Of a stretch of 64,000 bases of DNA, positions 1 through 8,262 are shown in pieces; the stretch's first letter is position 1; each line of letters opens with the position of its first letter. This stretch comes from Cellulomonas marina. Lineage in GTDB: Bacteria > Actinomycetota > Actinomycetes > Actinomycetales > Cellulomonadaceae. The position numbers and the translations under genes were made by a program. The notes beneath the pieces were generated by a model. It did no database searches. It saw only the letters and a program-made list of their open reading frames with translations, and was not told the origin of the DNA. The DNA is taken from positions 1 through 64,000 of the forward strand of contig NZ_FOKA01000003.1 of NCBI RefSeq assembly GCF_900111925.1, written 5' to 3'.

Positions 1-545
1 GCCTCCGGGTCCGCCGCCGCCGACCACCGCGAGACCAACCGCCGGAACGACCCCACCGGCTGCACCCGCGCCTGCGCCAGCAAGAACCCCTCCCCCGCCA
101 CCGACCCCGCCTCCTGCAACGCGGCCACCCGCGCCGGTGTCGTGGCCGCCGAGGCGATCACCCGCGCCGCCTCCACGCCGATGTCCCCGGCCACCGCCGC
201 ACGCCCCGTGGCCGGCACCACCTCCTGCCAGACCCGCCCGGTACGCACCAACGCCGCCGCCCGCGCATGCGGCACCCGCCCCACCTCACCGACCCACCCC
301 GCCAACGACCGGGCACCGCCCACCGCCCACAACCCGTCAGCCTCCACCACCGGCAACAACGCCGCCGCCACCGCCTCCAACCGCCCCGCCAACCGCAACG
401 CCGCGGCCACCGCCTCCACCGCGCCCTGCCCCTCCACAGGCCGACCACCCGGACCCGCCGCCGCCAACACCGCCGCCACCGCATCGACCGCCACCTGCAC
501 AGCCGCCAACGCCGACCCCACCCCCACCACCCTGCTCAATCCCAC
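1..545 (-). CDS. DUF222 (13E12 repeat) protein, N-terminal part, cut by window edge
   Basis: Reading the minus strand from a GTG at 545 gives an uninterrupted frame that leaves the left edge. It contains the Ala/Val-rich helical start typical of the DUF222 domain, including GLWAVGGARSLAGWVGEVGR, then HARAAALVRTGRVWQE and SVAGEGFLLAQARV. In full-length relatives this domain precedes a C-terminal HNH nuclease, which would lie outside the window. Biological role is unknown for the family; such genes are multi-copy in actinobacteria. A purine-rich stretch lies just upstream of the GTG. Codon choice differs from the neighbours: leucine is often TTG and most codons end in G, which fits a transferred or multicopy element. 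The family call is firm; the start is less so. Confidence 0.8.
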   Translation of the reverse strand, partial: MGLSRVVGVGSALAAVQVAVDAVAAVLAAAGPGGRPVEGQGAVEAVAAALRLAGRLEAVAAALLPVVEADGLWAVGGARSLAGWVGEVGRVPHARAAALVRTGRVWQEVVPATGRAAVAGDIGVEAARVIASAATTPARVAALQEAGSVAGEGFLLAQARVQPVGSFRRLVSRWSAAADPE

Positions 546-1408
546 TCACCCCCGTCCCGACAATTTCCACCGCCCTCGACGACGAAGACGACAATGCCAG
601 GCACCACCGACACGACACCGCGCCGGGAACAACGCCCAGGACCGGGACGAACAAGGGAAGGCGCGCCCATCAAGCCGCTGACCAGTGGGGATGCGGCTCG
701 GGCACCACATCGCACGACCCGGTATCTCACCCCCCGCGGCCATGCGTCGAAAAGTTCGCCCGAAAGAGGGAAGAATGCGCCGAGCCGTCCACAGCCCTCA
801 TTCTTATGCCTTCATCCACAGAAGAGGCGCGCCTGGACGTCGACGCAGAATGGCAGGGGCTCGCCCTGGAGGTCGCTCGAGCGGTTGCCCATGCCTGGCC
901 GGCTCAGCGCGGCCGGGACGGGCGCGAGCGCAGAGGCCGCGGAGGAGTCGACGTGAGCTCACGCCGAGCAGGGCACCAGCCGTCAGCGGCGTCGCCCAGC
1001 CCGTCGGTGTGCGGCGGGCAGCGACCGGACGATCGGCACCGCCCCGGACGCGGACGAGCACGAAGGACCGCCGGCGCCACGGGCGACGACGCGCTCGGGA
1101 GTGCGCCCGGCAGCGCCGCGGGAACCGACGCGCGACCGGACGACGACGCGCGGCTCGGGGCTCGCGGCTCGCGGCTCGCGGCTCGCGGCTCGCGGCTCGC
1201 GGCTCGCGGCTCGGGGCTCGCGGCTCGCGGCTCGCGGGCAGTCCACGGGAAGGACCGCGAGCACGGCCGACGACGACGTCGGACCCGCAGGCACGTCGAG
1301 ACCGGCAGGAACGGGAGCACGGGCGCGAGAGCCTCCACGCGCGAGGGAAGCACGACGCGGAGGACCCCGAGCGCTACCACCCTGCCGGCACCGTGCCGCG
1401 AGCCGCCG
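546..1408. other. 863-bp non-coding region with a minisatellite
   Basis: No credible gene is visible here. The stretch around 740-830 is noticeably less GC-rich than its surroundings and may hold promoter DNA for the leftward DUF222 gene. A 12-copy heptamer repeat sits at 1151-1234. A short plus-strand frame beginning at 808 (MPSSTEEARLDVDAEW) looks protein-like for about 40 codons but lacks a ribosome binding site and decays into arginine-rich shadow sequence. The region separates the end of the flagellar operon from unrelated DNA. Confidence 0.6.
1151..1234. repeat. Heptamer tandem repeat, 12 copies of CGGCTCG
   Basis: Twelve head-to-tail copies of the 7-bp unit CGGCTCG. Copies 2 and 10 carry a C-to-G change at the first base (GGGCTCG). 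The spacing of the two variants, eight units apart, suggests a duplicated block. It lies in non-coding DNA downstream of the M15 peptidase gene. Confidence 0.9.
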
Positions 1409-2113
1409 TCAGGGCTGGAAGGACCAGTGCCACGACTCGCGCGGGGTGTCGGCGACGAAGCCGTACCGGCCCGCGTTCTGCTGCATCCACGCCTGCGCCT
1501 TCGCGTCCAGGTCGAGGTCGACGGCCATGCCCCACCCGTGGTCGCTCGTGCCCGGCGCGGCGGCGAGGCCGCCCTGCGAGTACAGGCCCTTGCGGTTCGC
1601 GACGTCGACCTGCGCGGCGTAGGAGCGGTAGGAGTCGGTGATGCCGATGCCCACGCCGTCGGCCTTCGCGGCGGCGAGGAGCTGCTCGAGGCGCTGGGCC
1701 GCCGGCGCCCAGAGCCGGTGCCCGGTGCTGCCGACGCCCGCCAGCGCCGACTCCGGGATCTTGCCGTTGCCGTACGCCGCCAGCGCCGCCGGCACCTTGC
1801 CGCCCCCGAGGCGGGTGACGGAGCTGGACCAGGCGATGTCGCCCAGCCCCGCGCCGGCCGTCGTGGTGGCGCCGCCGCCGGGCACGACCCCGGCGAGACC
1901 CGCGAGGGAGGCCGTCGACCCCGTCGACCCGCCGGACGACGCGCTCGTCGTGCCGCCGAGCGCAGCGGCGAGCTCGCCGGCGAACGCCGCGGATCCTGTC
2001 GAGGTGCCCCACGACGAGGCGCTCGTCGCCGCCGTCGGCACCGTCACGGGAGGCGCGGCCATCAACGACCGGATCTCCGCCAGCCGCCCCGCGATCGCCT
2101 CGATGCCGCTCAT
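1409..2113 (-). CDS. M15 family D-Ala-D-Ala carboxypeptidase-like protein, last gene of the flagellar operon
   Basis: A 234-residue predicted zinc peptidase of the M15/VanY family, expected to cut peptidoglycan stem or cross-link peptides. Visible family motifs are TDSYRSYAAQ, the metal site SDHGWGMAVDLD and the C-terminal ESWHWSF, at about residues 165-234. The ATG at 2113 has a GGGAGG ribosome site. The first 20 residues (MSGIEAIAGRLAEIRSLM) and a following FAGELAAALG segment resemble the amino end of flagellar transglycosylase proteins in actinobacteria. No signal peptide is evident, so secretion through the flagellar export route is plausible. It follows flgE by 277 bp. I infer a FlgJ-like role in opening the wall for the rod or hook; its substrate is not shown by the sequence. 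Confidence 0.8.
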   Translation of the reverse strand: MSGIEAIAGRLAEIRSLMAAPPVTVPTAATSASSWGTSTGSAAFAGELAAALGGTTSASSGGSTGSTASLAGLAGVVPGGGATTTAGAGLGDIAWSSSVTRLGGGKVPAALAAYGNGKIPESALAGVGSTGHRLWAPAAQRLEQLLAAAKADGVGIGITDSYRSYAAQVDVANRKGLYSQGGLAAAPGTSDHGWGMAVDLDLDAKAQAWMQQNAGRYGFVADTPRESWHWSFQP

Positions 2114-2130
2114 GCCGCCCCGTCCTCCCG

Positions 2131-2180
2131 TGCCCTGCCGTGCCCTGCCGTGCTCTGCCGTGCTCTGCCGTGCCCTGCCG
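2131..2180. repeat. Decamer tandem repeat upstream of the M15 peptidase start
   Basis: Five exact-length copies of a 10-bp unit, TGCCCTGCCG or TGCTCTGCCG on the plus strand, with partial units on both sides. The array ends 17 bp before the ATG of the M15 peptidase gene, so changes in copy number would change the leader of that gene but not its frame. Confidence 0.9.
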
Positions 2181-2390
2181 TGCCGTGTCCAGACCGCCTG
2201 GTGCCCCGCGCGCGTGTGCCGACCGTCCGCCGCCGACCTCCTGTCCCGACCACCCGCCGGCCGTCGTGCGCGTGGCCGGACGAGCGGGTGCGGAGGCGCC
2301 GTCGTCGACCCCCGGGCCGACGACGGCGCCCCCCTCGACGCCGCGCGGCCCGCCCCCGGGGTCACCGGGCGGCGGGCCGCGCGCGCGACG

Positions 2391-3575
2391 TCACCGCTTG
2401 AGGTTGATGAGCTCCTGCAGCACGTCGTCGGACGTGGTGATGACGCGGGAGTTCGCCTGGAAGCCGCGCTGGGCGACGATGAGCGAGGTGAACTCGCTGG
2501 AGAGGTCCACGTTCGACATCTCGAGCGCGCCGCCCGTGAGCGTGCCGCGGCCGCCGGTGCCGGCGGTGCCGATCTGCGCGGCGCCGGAGTTGGCGGTCGT
2601 GGCGAACAGCGAGCCGCCGGCCTTCTCGAGGCCGCCCGGGTTGGTGAAGCTGCTCATCGCCATGCGGCCGATGACCTGCTTGAGGCTGTTGCTGAAGGTG
2701 CCGGTGATCGTGCCGTCGGCGCCGAGGCTGAAGGCCTGCAGCTCGCCCGCGTCGTAGCCGTCCTGGCTCGCGACGGCCACCGACGTGACACCCGCGAACG
2801 ACGTCAGCCCGGTGACCGCGACGGTCACGGGCGTCGTCGAGCCCAGCGTGATCGGCGCGGTCGTCGTCAGCTCGCCGTCCGTGAACGCCAGGCTCGTCGT
2901 GGGGGAGGTCGCGGTGCCGTCGCTGGCGACGAGGTCCCAGCCGGCCGCGGTCCGCGTGAAGCCGAGGGTCAGCGTGCGCTCGTTGCCCTCGGTGTCGTAG
3001 GCCTTCGTGGTGCGCTCGATGAGCGTCCCCACGGTCGCGTCGGCGGGCAGGTTGCCGGCCAGCGCCGCGTTCTGCGTGGCCTTGGCCTGCATGAGCGTGC
3101 CGACCGGCACCTTGAGGTCCGACAGCGGGGCGTTGGTGTCGACGACCCCGTTCACGGCCATCCAGCCCTGGACCTTCGCGCCCTCGCCCGGCAGGACCAT
3201 CTGCCCGGTCGAGTCGAAGTCGAAGTTGCCGGCGCGCGTGAAGAAGTCCGTGCCGCCCTTGCTGACGACGAAGAACCCGTCGCCCTGGATCATCATGTCG
3301 GTGCTCTTGCCGGTGAGCTGCGACGAGCCCTGCGTGAAGCTCGTGCTGATGCCGGCCAGCTTCACGCCGAGGCCGACCTGCGCCGGGTTGGAGCCGCCGA
3401 TGCCGTCCTGCGCCGCGGCCCCGGACTTGACCATCTGGCTGAGCGTGTCCTGGAACGCCGTCTGCGAGGACTTGAAGCCCGTCGTGTTGACGTTGGCGAT
3501 GTTGTTGCCGGTGACGTCGAGCATCGTCTGGTGGGCGCGCAGGCCGGAGATGCCGGAGAAGAGCGAGCGGAGCAT
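2391..3575 (-). CDS. flgE: Flagellar hook protein FlgE
   Basis: A 394-residue hook protein. The N-terminal flagellar rod/hook motif (LDVTGNNIANVNTTGFK, about residues 20-36) and the C-terminal motif (SLIVAQRGFQANSRVITTSD) are both present. A DGFFVVSKGG segment near residue 100 is typical of FlgE/F/G proteins, and the middle holds the usual variable FlgE domain. It polymerises outside the cell into the curved hook and is exported by the flagellar type III apparatus. It starts at an ATG with a GAAGGGA site, 83 bp after flgD, and is the last structural gene of the operon. Confidence 0.96.
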   Translation of the reverse strand: MLRSLFSGISGLRAHQTMLDVTGNNIANVNTTGFKSSQTAFQDTLSQMVKSGAAAQDGIGGSNPAQVGLGVKLAGISTSFTQGSSQLTGKSTDMMIQGDGFFVVSKGGTDFFTRAGNFDFDSTGQMVLPGEGAKVQGWMAVNGVVDTNAPLSDLKVPVGTLMQAKATQNAALAGNLPADATVGTLIERTTKAYDTEGNERTLTLGFTRTAAGWDLVASDGTATSPTTSLAFTDGELTTTAPITLGSTTPVTVAVTGLTSFAGVTSVAVASQDGYDAGELQAFSLGADGTITGTFSNSLKQVIGRMAMSSFTNPGGLEKAGGSLFATTANSGAAQIGTAGTGGRGTLTGGALEMSNVDLSSEFTSLIVAQRGFQANSRVITTSDDVLQELINLKR

Positions 3576-3658
3576 GGGTGGGTCCCTTCGGGTGGTGGCC
3601 GCCGTGCCGCGCGGGGCGTGCGCGTCGGCGGCCGGGTCGGTGCAGGCTCGGGCGGCGG

Positions 3659-4108
3659 TCAGGCCGTCGTGGCGGTGGTGACGGTCGTGACCTCGTCGAG
3701 GCCGAGGGTGGCGGTGCCGACGGTGACCTTCGGCGTGCCCGCGCTGTAGGAGACGGCGGAGACCAGCCCGCTCGTCGTGGTGCCGTCCGCGGCGGTCCAG
3801 CTCACCTGGCGCCCGACGAGCGAGGCGCCCGCCATGCGCATCTGCAGCGCGTACTGCTCGGTGCTGGTCTTCCGGAGGGCCTCGAGGCTCTCCATGCTCG
3901 ACAGCTGCGTGGTCTGGGTCATGAGGTTCGAGGAGTCCATGGGGCTGCTCGGGTCCTGGTTCTTCAGCTGCGCGACGAGCAGCTCGAGGAACGCCTGCTT
4001 GTCCAGCGTCCCGTTGTCGGCCCTGCTCGTGCCCGACGAGCCCGTCGGGCCGGCGGCCGCGGCCGTGCGCGGGGCCGTCAGCGACGAGACGGAGATCTCG
4101 GTGGTCAT
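3659..4108 (-). CDS. flgD: Flagellar hook capping protein FlgD
   Basis: A 149-residue hook-assembly scaffold. The conserved FlgD block LDKQAFLELLVAQLKNQDP, followed by SPMDSSNLMTQTTQLSSMES, lies at about residues 35-75. The rest is short, so this is a compact FlgD lacking a large C-terminal tudor/FnIII domain; a small beta-rich tail (VSWTAADGTTTSGLVSAV) remains. The ATG at 4108 has an AGGAGG ribosome site. It sits between fliK and flgE, the usual order for hook construction genes. Confidence 0.92.
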   Translation of the reverse strand: MTTEISVSSLTAPRTAAAAGPTGSSGTSRADNGTLDKQAFLELLVAQLKNQDPSSPMDSSNLMTQTTQLSSMESLEALRKTSTEQYALQMRMAGASLVGRQVSWTAADGTTTSGLVSAVSYSAGTPKVTVGTATLGLDEVTTVTTATTA

Positions 4109-4196
4109 GCGCTCCTCCTGGTGAGGGGGTTCTCGGCGGGCCGGGTGCACGGGCGGGACGGGACGGGACGGGGGTCGCGGACCGCGACGCGTGCGC

Positions 4197-6263
4197 TCAC
4201 AGGTCCACCTCCAGCCCGCCGCCGGGCCCGACGAGGGACCGGCGGCCCGTCGGGCCCTCGGCGGTGCCCGGGCCGTCCACCGCGCGGCCCCCGTGGCCGG
4301 CGCGACCCGCACGCGCGGCCGCGAGGTCACCCGCGGAGGTGCCGCGCCCGTCGCCCGCACCGGTCCCCTGGCCGCTCGAGCCCTCGGTCCCGGTGCGGCC
4401 GCTGCCGGCACCCAGGTCCACATCGGCACGCAGGCCGCTCTGCCCGAGGTCACGACGCAGGTCGTTCAAGGACTGGCGCAACGCGTCGCGGGTCGCGTCC
4501 GACGCCCCGAAGAGCTCGATCCGCACCCCCTCGGGTCCGATGTGGGCGACGATGCGCGCCTCCCCGAGGCTGATCGGGTCGAGCGGCACGGTCAGCACGT
4601 GCGTGCCGTTGCCCAGCCCGCCGACGTGCGCGAGCCGCGCGCCGAGCTGCTCGGCCACGGGCAGGGCGGTCCCCGCCGCGCCCGGGTGGGCCGGCACGGG
4701 GGTCGCGGGAGCGGCCGCGGCAGTGGTGGCGGAGGTCGCCCCCGAGGTGCCCGGGGCGCCCGCCCCGGCGCCGACGGCCTGCGCCACGAGGTCGAAGGCC
4801 GCACGTCCCGCGTCCGTGGCGACGCCACCTGCCTGCGCGCCGGCCGTGCCGGTGCCCGGTCCGGTCGTCGGCCCCGCGCCCGCGGTGCTCACGCCGCCGA
4901 GGGGGGCGGGCCCGCCGAGGCCGGTGCCGGCCGGCACGACGCCCGTCCCCGGTCCGCCCGTGGCGGTCGCGGCGGCGGCATGGGCGGCGTGGGTGGCGGT
5001 CGGGGAGCCCGCGGCGGGACCGCCGGCGGCGCTCCCCTGCCCTGCGGCGCCCGAGCCCTCGGCGCCGCGACCGGCCGGGTCGTCACGGCCGGTGTCGGTC
5101 CCCGTCCCGGCGGCGGTCACGCCGCCCGCCGTGGCCGTGGCGGCGCTCGAGCCGGACGCTGTGCCGGACGCTGTGCCGGAGGCGGTGCCGGACGCGGTGC
5201 CGGACGCGGCGGTGCCCTCCGCGGCGGTGCCGGTCGCAGCGACGCCGGAAGGGGACGTGTCCGCCGTGGTCGCCGCGGCCCCGCCGGCCGAGGCCCCGGC
5301 GGTCGCCGTGGCAGCCGCACCGGCACCGGCGGTCGAGGTGGTGGTCGAGGCGGTGGTCGAAGGGCTCGGCAGGACGGCCGACGCGGTGGTCGCCGTGGTG
5401 GCCGACGCGGCGGCGCCGGGCGCGGTCGTCCCGGTCGCACCCGTGGCACCACCGGCCGCTGCGGCGACGGCCGCCGCGCCGGTCGTCGTGAGGGCGGCCG
5501 TGCTCGCGCCGGCGGGGTCGCCCGCACCGGCGACGAGCGCACCGGCCGCAGCCGTGCCGTCGACGGGGTGGTCGACGGACGCCGTGCCGCCCCGACCGGC
5601 GGCACCGTCGGCGGCGACCCCGGCGTCAGCACCGGTCCCCGCGCCGGGCGAGCCGGCCGAGCCGCCGGTGCCGCCGGAGCCGGGACCCGAGGGGCGGTCC
5701 TCGGGGCTGGGGCGGTCGTGGGCAGGGCGGTCGTGGGCGGGGCGGTGGTGGGTGGGGGCAGTCGTCACGTCCTGCCCGGTGCCGGGCCCGGCCGGGTCAC
5801 ACCGGTCGGAGACCCGATCGGGAGCGCGATCGGGAGCGCGGTCGGGAGCGCTGTCGGAGACACGGTCGGAGGTGCGGTCCGTGGTGCGGTCCGTGGTGCG
5901 CTCCGTGGTGCGGTCCGTGCTGCGACCGGCAGAGCGCTCGGCGGGACGCCCGGCCCGGCCGCGGACCTCGTCGCCGCGCCCGTCCGTCCCGGCAGGGCCG
6001 CGGTGCGCGCGGCCCTCGTCGAGCCGCGCGGTCGACGCGCGCCGCGGACCGGCGCCGACGTCCGCCGGGTCCACCGGGGACGGTCGACGACCCGTGCCGG
6101 CGCGACCGGTCCCCCGGACCGTGCCGCGGTCCTCCGCAGCGGCGCCCAGCAGGTCGGCGAACACGTCGGCGCGCGCCGACGCGGCCGCGTCGGGACGGCC
6201 GCGATCGGCGGTGGCCCCGGCGGGTGCGCCGCCGCGCACGAGGGGCACGGTCGTGCTGCTCAC
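4197..6263 (-). CDS. fliK: Flagellar hook-length control protein FliK
   Basis: A 688-residue protein whose last 170 residues carry the FliK C-terminal (Flg_hook) domain, seen in NGTHVLTVPLDPISLGEARI and the following VRIELFGASDATRDALRQS. The first 500 residues are low-complexity Ala/Gly/Thr/Pro with internal short repeats (runs of GTAS and of SDR/PDR units), which is normal for the molecular-ruler part. FliK measures hook length and switches the export gate from hook to filament substrates. The GTG start at 6263 has an AGGAGG site and overlaps the fliJ stop by 4 bp, so translation is probably coupled. Confidence 0.88.
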   Translation of the reverse strand: MSSTTVPLVRGGAPAGATADRGRPDAAASARADVFADLLGAAAEDRGTVRGTGRAGTGRRPSPVDPADVGAGPRRASTARLDEGRAHRGPAGTDGRGDEVRGRAGRPAERSAGRSTDRTTERTTDRTTDRTSDRVSDSAPDRAPDRAPDRVSDRCDPAGPGTGQDVTTAPTHHRPAHDRPAHDRPSPEDRPSGPGSGGTGGSAGSPGAGTGADAGVAADGAAGRGGTASVDHPVDGTAAAGALVAGAGDPAGASTAALTTTGAAAVAAAAGGATGATGTTAPGAAASATTATTASAVLPSPSTTASTTTSTAGAGAAATATAGASAGGAAATTADTSPSGVAATGTAAEGTAASGTASGTASGTASGTASGSSAATATAGGVTAAGTGTDTGRDDPAGRGAEGSGAAGQGSAAGGPAAGSPTATHAAHAAAATATGGPGTGVVPAGTGLGGPAPLGGVSTAGAGPTTGPGTGTAGAQAGGVATDAGRAAFDLVAQAVGAGAGAPGTSGATSATTAAAAPATPVPAHPGAAGTALPVAEQLGARLAHVGGLGNGTHVLTVPLDPISLGEARIVAHIGPEGVRIELFGASDATRDALRQSLNDLRRDLGQSGLRADVDLGAGSGRTGTEGSSGQGTGAGDGRGTSAGDLAAARAGRAGHGGRAVDGPGTAEGPTGRRSLVGPGGGLEVDL

Positions 6264-6715
6264 GGTGTCCTCCTGTCGTCATCACGGTCGGTCCCGCCAC
6301 CGGCCGGCGCCCGGCCGGCGATCTCGTCGAGCACGAGCTGCTCCGCGCGCAGGTCCTCGGCGCGCACCTGCTCCGCGTGCCGCTCCGCCAGCCGCTCCAC
6401 GGCCCGCGTCTCGCGGCGTGCCAGCGTCCATGCCTCCTGGGCGACGGCGACCTCGTCGTCGGCCGCGACCAGCTGCACCCGGCGCTCCCCGAGCAGCGCG
6501 CCCAGCGCGGCCCGCCCGGCGACCCCCGCCTGCCACAGCCGCACGTCGGCGCCGTCGGGCATGCCGGACGCGGCGAGGTCGGACTCGGCCCTCGCGAGCT
6601 GCGTCGCCGCCGCCCCGCGCACGGCGCGGGTCTGCGCGAGCCGCCCCGCGGCCCGGTCCTCGGCCATGCCGCGCAGCCGCAGCAGCCCGGCGAGGGAGAA
6701 CGTGCGCGCGGCCAT
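6260..6715 (-). CDS. fliJ: Flagellar export chaperone-like protein FliJ
   Basis: A 151-residue, nearly all-helical, Arg/Glu/Ala-rich protein starting MAARTFSLAGLLRLRGMAED, which resembles the FliJ amino end. Two long amphipathic helices with heptad character fit the FliJ coiled coil that contacts the FliI ATPase ring and FlhA. Sequence identity in this family is low, so the call rests on size, helical form and position directly after fliI (1-bp overlap, TGATG) and before fliK. Confidence 0.82.
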   Translation of the reverse strand: MAARTFSLAGLLRLRGMAEDRAAGRLAQTRAVRGAAATQLARAESDLAASGMPDGADVRLWQAGVAGRAALGALLGERRVQLVAADDEVAVAQEAWTLARRETRAVERLAERHAEQVRAEDLRAEQLVLDEIAGRAPAGGGTDRDDDRRTP

Positions 6716-8262
6716 CACAGCTCCCCGAGCGCGGCGGCCAGGGCGCCGAGGCGCCCCCACGAGTCGGCGGCGGGCGCGCGCTCGTCCATCCGCTGCTGGA
6801 GGAACGCGTCGATCGCGGCGCCGTGCTGCACGGCCGCGTCGACGAGCGGGTTCGACCCCGCGGCGTACGCGCCCACGTCGAGCAGGTCCTGCGCCTGGCG
6901 CCGGGCGGCCATGACGGCGCGCAGCCGGCGGGCGACCTCGCGCTGCTGCGGCGTCGTCACGCGGGACGCGACGCGGCTGATCGACCCCAGCGCGTCGACG
7001 CTCGGGAAGTGCCCGGAGGTCGCGAGGCGGCGGTCGAGCACGACGTGCCCGTCGAGGATCGACCGCGCGGCGTCGGCGATGGGCTCGTTGTGGTCGTCGC
7101 CGTCGACGAGGACCGTGTAGAGGCCGGTGACGGATCCCGTGGCACCCGTGCCGGCGCGCTCGAGCAGCCGCGCCAGCAGGGCGAACGTGCTCGGCGGGTA
7201 GCCGCGAGTCGCCGGCGGCTCGCCGACGGACAGCCCGATCTCGCGCTGGGCCATGGCCACGCGCGTGAGCGAGTCCATCATGAGCACCGCGTGGCGCCCC
7301 TGGTCGCGCAGCGACTCGGCGATGCGGGTGGCGACGAACGCGGACCGCAGGCGGACCAGCGGCGGCTCGTCGGACGTGGCGACGACGACGACCGATCGGG
7401 CCAGGCCCTCGGGGCCGAGGTCGTCCTCGAGGAACTCGCGGACCTCGCGCCCGCGCTCGCCGACGAGGGCGATGACCGACACCTCGGCGTCGGTGCCGCG
7501 CGCGATCATCGACAGCAGCGACGACTTGCCGACGCCCGAACCGGCGAACAGGCCGAGGCGCTGCCCGCGGCCGACCGTGACGAGGGTGTCGAGCACCCGC
7601 ACGCCGAGCTCGAGGGGCGTGTCGACCCGCGCGCGCTCCAGCGGGTGCGGCGCGTCGCCCTCCACGGGTAGCCAGGCCTCCGCGCGCAGCGGGCCCTTGC
7701 CGTCGATCGGCCGGCCGAGCCCGTCGAGCACGCGGCCCAGCAGCCCGGGGCCGACGGGCGCCCGCAGCGACCGGCCGGTCGCCCGCGCGGGCGTGCCGGC
7801 GCGCAGGCCGTGCACCGTGCCGAGCGGCATGCAGCGCGCGAGGGTCCCCGTGGTGGCGACGACCTCGGCCTGCACGGCGTCGGTCCCCTCCCCCACGACG
7901 ACGACCTCGCCCACCGCCGCACCCGTCCCGGCCACCTCGATGCCGAGCCCGACCGCGCTGCGGACGGTGCCCGTCAGCTCGGGGCCGGCGGCGGTGACGG
8001 CACGCGCCCAGCGGGCGCGCGTCGCGACGGGGGGCAGCGGCAGCGGACGCAGCGCGACCGCGGGACGGGTGGTGGCGGGCAGCGTCCCGAGCAGCGCCGC
8101 GCCGGCCGCGGGCTCCCCGTCGGCCGGTCCGGAGGCGAGGCCGGCGAGCGGGCCGGCCGGCGTCGGCAGGACGCCGGGCGCGGCGGGCACGCGGGCGGCC
8201 GGGGCCGCCGCCTGCGCCGCGGCCACGAGCTCGGCCAGCGGCCCCGGGACGACCGGGGTCAC
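6715..8262 (-). CDS. fliI: Flagellum-specific ATPase FliI
   Basis: A 515-residue F1-beta-like ATPase that energises the flagellar export apparatus. Walker A AGSGVGKS is at residues 240-247, Walker B HAVLMMDSLTR about 80 residues later, and the type III ATPase signature GYPPSTFALLARLLERAG follows. Family members are about 440 residues; here the extra length is an Ala/Pro-rich amino extension of about 75 residues. The GTG at 8262 has a GGGGAGGA site and overlaps the fliH stop by 4 bp. A later in-frame start could remove part of the extension. Confidence 0.95.
   Translation of the reverse strand: MTPVVPGPLAELVAAAQAAAPAARVPAAPGVLPTPAGPLAGLASGPADGEPAAGAALLGTLPATTRPAVALRPLPLPPVATRARWARAVTAAGPELTGTVRSAVGLGIEVAGTGAAVGEVVVVGEGTDAVQAEVVATTGTLARCMPLGTVHGLRAGTPARATGRSLRAPVGPGLLGRVLDGLGRPIDGKGPLRAEAWLPVEGDAPHPLERARVDTPLELGVRVLDTLVTVGRGQRLGLFAGSGVGKSSLLSMIARGTDAEVSVIALVGERGREVREFLEDDLGPEGLARSVVVVATSDEPPLVRLRSAFVATRIAESLRDQGRHAVLMMDSLTRVAMAQREIGLSVGEPPATRGYPPSTFALLARLLERAGTGATGSVTGLYTVLVDGDDHNEPIADAARSILDGHVVLDRRLATSGHFPSVDALGSISRVASRVTTPQQREVARRLRAVMAARRQAQDLLDVGAYAAGSNPLVDAAVQHGAAIDAFLQQRMDERAPAADSWGRLGALAAALGEL

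Noticed and set aside
808-960. Possible small protein starting MPSSTEEARLDVDAEW
   Set aside because: About 40 plausible codons, but no ribosome site, no conserved family and the frame dissolves into repeat-coded sequence. Might be a gene remnant.
1151-1234. Heptamer array considered as CRISPR
   Set aside because: Units are contiguous with no spacers and far too short.
137-2401. Long plus-strand open frames rich in Pro, Arg and Ala across 137-2401
   Set aside because: They are antisense or out of frame to the DUF222 and M15 genes, have arginine/proline composition typical of GC-rich shadows, and cross the heptamer and decamer repeats.
4191-7671. Very long plus-strand frames (over 900 codons) opposite fliK-fliI
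   Set aside because: The minus strand holds recognisable fliK, fliJ and fliI with ribosome sites; the plus frames show no family motif and result from low stop frequency at high GC.
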